This document shows positions 60,898-64,000 of a stretch of 64,000 nucleotides of DNA, in pieces (position 1 is the stretch's first letter; each line of letters opens with the position of its first letter). The position numbers were made by a program, and so were the translations under genes. Where the stretch lies: the NCBI GenBank assembly GCA_016283755.1, contig JAEENO010000017.1:62001-126000 (forward strand), given 5' to 3'. The notes under the pieces were generated by a model, which did no database searches, was not told the origin of the DNA, and saw only the letters and a program-made list of their open reading frames with translations. The DNA comes from Lachnospiraceae bacterium (lineage in GTDB: Bacteria; Bacillota; Clostridia; Lachnospirales; Lachnospiraceae).

Positions 60898-62199
60898 TTA
60901 ATTAAAAATGCCCTCAAGCATTGCAATCTCATCATCAAAATCAAATCTGTCCGCCGTCGACTGCATAATGTATTCCTTAATCTTGGCTATTTTATCAATC
61001 GCATAATCAATATCAGGGTTAGCTCCCCTCTTATATGCGCCTATATTGATAAGGTCTTCGGCCTCGTTATATACAGATAATACATTTTTAAAAGTTCCTG
61101 CCGCCTTTTTATGCTCAGGAGTTGCAATCGCCGACATAACACGGCTTATACTCGCCAATATATCAATAGCCGGATACTGGTTACGCTGTGCAAGCTTTCT
61201 TGAAAGTACAATATGACCGTCCAAGATACCTCTGGCCGTATCGGTAATAGGCTCATTAAAATCATCACCGTCTACAAGTACCGTATATAATCCGGTAATC
61301 GAACCCTTCTCCGAAGTACCCGCACGTTCAAGTAATTTCGGCATCTCCGAATATACACTCGGCGGATATCCTCTTGTAACAGGCGGTTCACCGCTGGCAA
61401 GACCGATTTCACGCTGTGCCATGGAAAAACGCGTAAGCGAGTCCATCATAAGAAGAACGTCCTTACCCTGTTCTCTGAAGTATTCAGCTATAGCCGTTGC
61501 TGTCTTGGCTGCTTTATTTCTGATAAGTGCAGGCTGGTCCGAAGTTGCAATTACAACAACAGAACGTGCCATACCTTCTTCACCGAGGTCTCGTTCAATG
61601 AACTCCTTAACCTCACGGCCACGCTCTCCTATAAGTGCTATTACATTGATATCTGCCTTGGTATTCCTTGCGAACATACCAAGGAGGGTGCTTTTACCAA
61701 CACCGGAACCTGCAAAAATGCCGATACGCTGACCCTTGCCTACTGTAATAAGGCCATCAACAGCCTTAACTCCAAGCTGTAAAACCTCTGAGATAATCTT
61801 ACGCTTCATAGGATCAGGCGGCATTGCCTCAACAAGTGCCTTGTCTCCATATATTACAGTATCCGAATCCGTTATTCTTCCGAGTCCGTCAAGGGTATGT
61901 CCAAGTAACTCATCACTTACGGTAACCATAAGCGGGCTATTCGTATTCTCGACAACGGAGCCAATACCTATACCGTCTGCACGACCAAACGGCATAAGAA
62001 TAAGGCGGTTATCACGGAATCCGACAACTTCGCAATAGATTGTCTCGCCGCCTTCGCCGCCTGTCTTGATCATACATATATCGTTAAGTTTGGCCTCGGG
62101 ACCGACCGACTCAATAGTCAATCCGACGATCTTGACAACTTTACCCAGTCTGTCAAAAAAGGTCTCATCCTTCAGTGCTTCAAATTTACCAATATCCAC
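60898..62199 (-). CDS. fliI: Flagellum-specific ATPase FliI
   Basis: The 433-residue F1-type ATPase has Walker A GIFAGSGVGKSTLLGM near 165, Walker B VLLMMDSLTRFSMAQREIGLA near 250, a Glu in GERGREVKEFIE and the segment YPPSVYSEMPKLLERAG. It powers or aids type III export with FliH and FliJ. The start is GTG at 62199 with AGGAG 7 bases upstream. It is between fliH and fliJ. Confidence 0.98.
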   Translation of the reverse strand: MDIGKFEALKDETFFDRLGKVVKIVGLTIESVGPEAKLNDICMIKTGGEGGETIYCEVVGFRDNRLILMPFGRADGIGIGSVVENTNSPLMVTVSDELLGHTLDGLGRITDSDTVIYGDKALVEAMPPDPMKRKIISEVLQLGVKAVDGLITVGKGQRIGIFAGSGVGKSTLLGMFARNTKADINVIALIGERGREVKEFIERDLGEEGMARSVVVIATSDQPALIRNKAAKTATAIAEYFREQGKDVLLMMDSLTRFSMAQREIGLASGEPPVTRGYPPSVYSEMPKLLERAGTSEKGSITGLYTVLVDGDDFNEPITDTARGILDGHIVLSRKLAQRNQYPAIDILASISRVMSAIATPEHKKAAGTFKNVLSVYNEAEDLINIGAYKRGANPDIDYAIDKIAKIKEYIMQSTADRFDFDDEIAMLEGIFN

Positions 62200-62214
62200 T
62201 AGATTACTCCTATA

Positions 62215-63189
62215 TTACGATTTTGAGAGCAAGAATATACGCTTCTTAAGGTTCTTAAGCTCCGTATCGAAACCGCAGTCAAATATGCCGCGCTCCGTCT
62301 CAATCGTACACATGGTATCATCAAAAGACTCTTCTCTTAATACTTCAATCAAAGACGTACGTCCGATAATACTTTCAATCTCCGGCAAAGCATCATTAAC
62401 TGTATCATAATTAGCTGCAGACACCTTGATTGTAAGCTGACGCGGACTGTCTATATTAAGAAGTGTCTTCTTGATAAGTTCAAATATAATCGGTCTGTAA
62501 TCTTCGATTTCGACCGAAAGTACCTCTTCAAATACCGATAAAAGCGTAGGAATAAACTGTTCGTTTAATTCATCAACCTTCGCTTCAAATTCTTCGTTAA
62601 GAGAATCTCTTCTAGCCTCTATCTCAGCCATCATTTGGTCGTGTTCTTCCTGTGCAACCGCTCTGGCATTGATAATCGCATTCTCATAAGCTTTTTCATA
62701 AAGCTCGTCCGAATCCTGCTTAGCGCGTTCTCTTGCTTCTTCGATAAACTGCATTGCACGTTCCTGAACCGAAGCTAGAATTTCTTCATCGGAAAGAATC
62801 GGTGTATCGTCCGGTTCCTCACCATAAATATCGTTATCTTCCGGCAAAGCATCATCAATATGCTCTGCGGCAAGTCCCGGTGTAAAACCTTCACTTTCCG
62901 GTTCATCCATAGCTTCTTCCGGCGCTACAGTCTCATCATCCATATATCCTTCCGGTGTGGAATTATCATAAGAAGCATCGCCTCTGTCTTCAAAAAGCGC
63001 ACCCTCATCAAATCCCGATTCTTCAAAGTTAATCTTTTCTTCCTCGGAATTCTCTATAGGAAGTCCCGGCTTAAAACGAGCCTCTTCTTCCTGACGCTGC
63101 CTTATCTCCTTAAACTTCTCGTTAGCATCTATAACTCGCTTGCTTAAGTTATCAGGCTGATTATTGGTGGATTTAACAAGGTTATACAA
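62215..63189 (-). CDS. fliH: Flagellar assembly protein FliH
   Basis: The 324-residue protein has a long acidic N-terminal region (about 35-140, rich in Glu, Asp and Pro), a helical middle with AMQFIEEARERAKQDSDELYEKAYENAI and a C-terminal regulator domain with VEIDELIRPI-like segments. FliH binds and restrains FliI. The start is TTG at 63189, overlapping the fliG stop by 8 bases, with GGAGGTG 9 bases upstream, so it is coupled to fliG. It is about 80-100 residues longer than usual owing to the acidic part. Confidence 0.88.
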   Translation of the reverse strand: MYNLVKSTNNQPDNLSKRVIDANEKFKEIRQRQEEEARFKPGLPIENSEEEKINFEESGFDEGALFEDRGDASYDNSTPEGYMDDETVAPEEAMDEPESEGFTPGLAAEHIDDALPEDNDIYGEEPDDTPILSDEEILASVQERAMQFIEEARERAKQDSDELYEKAYENAIINARAVAQEEHDQMMAEIEARRDSLNEEFEAKVDELNEQFIPTLLSVFEEVLSVEIEDYRPIIFELIKKTLLNIDSPRQLTIKVSAANYDTVNDALPEIESIIGRTSLIEVLREESFDDTMCTIETERGIFDCGFDTELKNLKKRIFLLSKS

Positions 63190-64000
63190 CTATCTCGTCA
63201 CCTCCGCCTCGTGAAATAACAATCTCACCGGCATCCTCTAACTTACGAATGATACCAACTATCTTCTGCTGTGCTTCTTCAACGTCCTTCATACGTACAG
63301 GACCCATGTATTCCATGTCTTCCTGAATCATAGCAGCAAGACGCTTTGAAAGGTTCTTAAATACAACATTCTTAACCTCTTCGTTGGCAACCTTAAGTGC
63401 AACTCCAAGGTCCTTATTATCAACATCACGAAGTACTCTCTGGATAGCTCTGTCATCAAGCAACAAGATATCCTCGAATACGAACATCTTCTTTCTGATC
63501 TCGTCTGCAAGCTCCGGCTCTTCGATTTCGAGAGTCTCCATAATATGCTTCTCAGTACCACGGTCAACCGTATTGAGGATGGCAACGATAGCATCGACAC
63601 CACCGACAACGGTGTAATCCTGATTGATAAGAGATGCAAGCTTACGCTCGAGTACAGATTCAACTTCTTTAATAATATCAGGACTGGTTCTGTCCATTAA
63701 TGCAATTCTCTTGGCTACGTCAGACTGCTTCTCCGGCGGTAACGCACTTAAAATCATTGACGACTGAGCCGGTGCAAGATATGAAAGAATCATGGCAACG
63801 GTCTGAGGATGTTCATCCTGAATGAAGTTAAGTACCTGTGACGGATCTGCCTTACGTACAAATTCGAAAGGACGTACCTGTAAGGACGCAGTAAGTCTTG
63901 TAATGACATTCTGAGCCTCATCTTCGCCGAGAGCTTTTTCAAGAAGATCTCTTGCGTAACCGATACCACCTTCGGCAATGTACTGCTGAGCAAGACATAC
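63182..64000 (-). CDS. fliG: Flagellar motor switch protein FliG, C-terminal part
   Basis: The frame stays open from the window edge down to the stop at 63182, giving the last 272 residues; about 65 N-terminal residues lie beyond the window. The visible part has the middle domain with the EHPQTVAMILSYLAP motif, and the C-terminal torque domain with the charged helix (DILLLDDRAIQRVLRDVDNKDLGVALK). FliG links the C ring to FliF and to MotA. It overlaps fliH by 8 bases. Confidence 0.96.
   Translation of the reverse strand, partial: VCLAQQYIAEGGIGYARDLLEKALGEDEAQNVITRLTASLQVRPFEFVRKADPSQVLNFIQDEHPQTVAMILSYLAPAQSSMILSALPPEKQSDVAKRIALMDRTSPDIIKEVESVLERKLASLINQDYTVVGGVDAIVAILNTVDRGTEKHIMETLEIEEPELADEIRKKMFVFEDILLLDDRAIQRVLRDVDNKDLGVALKVANEEVKNVVFKNLSKRLAAMIQEDMEYMGPVRMKDVEEAQQKIVGIIRKLEDAGEIVISRGGGDEIVV

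Noticed and set aside
63328-63793. Apparent late start of fliG at an internal methionine
   Set aside because: The frame is open to the window edge with FliG sequence, so the gene is cut by the window and not truncated.
31699-64000. Sigma-28 type promoters inside the flagellar cluster
   Set aside because: I looked for TAAA followed by GCCGATAA at 15 bases and saw only GCCGATA-like fragments inside coding regions with no partner box.

Overview
The window is a low-to-moderate GC Firmicute chromosome segment, most likely from a motile member of the Lachnospiraceae (Clostridia). This rests on gene order, on PolC-type polymerase, on FliY with a CheC-like domain, and on strong TTGACA/TATAAT promoters with GGAGG ribosome binding sites. 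The genus is not determinable by eye. Almost everything reads on the minus strand, so transcription runs from high to low coordinates. The layout matches the classic Bacillus/Clostridia order fla/che - swrB position - rpsB - tsf - pyrH - frr - uppS - cdsA - dxr - rseP - polC - rimP - nusA - infB - rbfA - truB - ribF - rpsO - pnp, with local insertions.

Region 64000 to 31700 is one flagellar/chemotaxis supercluster: fliG (cut by the window edge), fliH, fliI, fliJ, a MotE/YlxF-like gene, fliK, flgD, a TIGR02530-type gene, flgE, then a strong terminator and a new promoter, motA, motB, fliL, fliM, fliY, cheY, fliO, fliP, fliQ, fliR, flhB, flhA, flhF, flhG, a PilZ (YcgR-like) gene, cheB, cheA, cheW, cheC, cheD, a small membrane protein, the flagellar sigma factor, a FapA/DUF342 protein, a small unknown protein, a SwrB-position coiled-coil protein and a mini-YceG-like protein. 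Hook, export, motor and receptor-kinase functions are thus made together, ending with the late-gene sigma factor.

Region 31700 to 14841 holds rpsB-tsf (own promoter, structured leader, terminator), an HD-GYP c-di-GMP phosphodiesterase with its own promoter followed by an overlapping SPOUT methyltransferase, then a promoter driving a polysaccharide deacetylase, a bactofilin, pyrH and frr up to a strong terminator. Next come uppS-cdsA-dxr-rseP-ispG-polC (isoprenoid, phospholipid, envelope stress protease and replicative polymerase).

Region 14839 to 10391 is a break in the synteny: two plus-strand genes (a DUF5050-like beta-propeller protein and a PHP phosphoesterase) flank a Cof-type HAD phosphatase, and the infC-rpmI-rplT operon is present with a textbook L20-type leader and a non-canonical AUU start for infC, followed by tRNA-Glu(CUC).

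Region 10300 to 1 is the translation/transcription factor operon rimP-nusA-ylxR-L7Ae-infB-rbfA-nrnA-truB-ribF, then a secreted SH3-NlpC/P60 hydrolase with its own promoter, rpsO with a probable S15 autoregulatory leader, and the start of pnp behind a long stem-loop leader. I see no prophage, insertion sequence, CRISPR array or defence island. The interesting material is regulatory RNA structure, low-complexity repeats inside core proteins (IF2, NusA, FliY) and the poorly characterised small proteins at the distal end of the flagellar operon.
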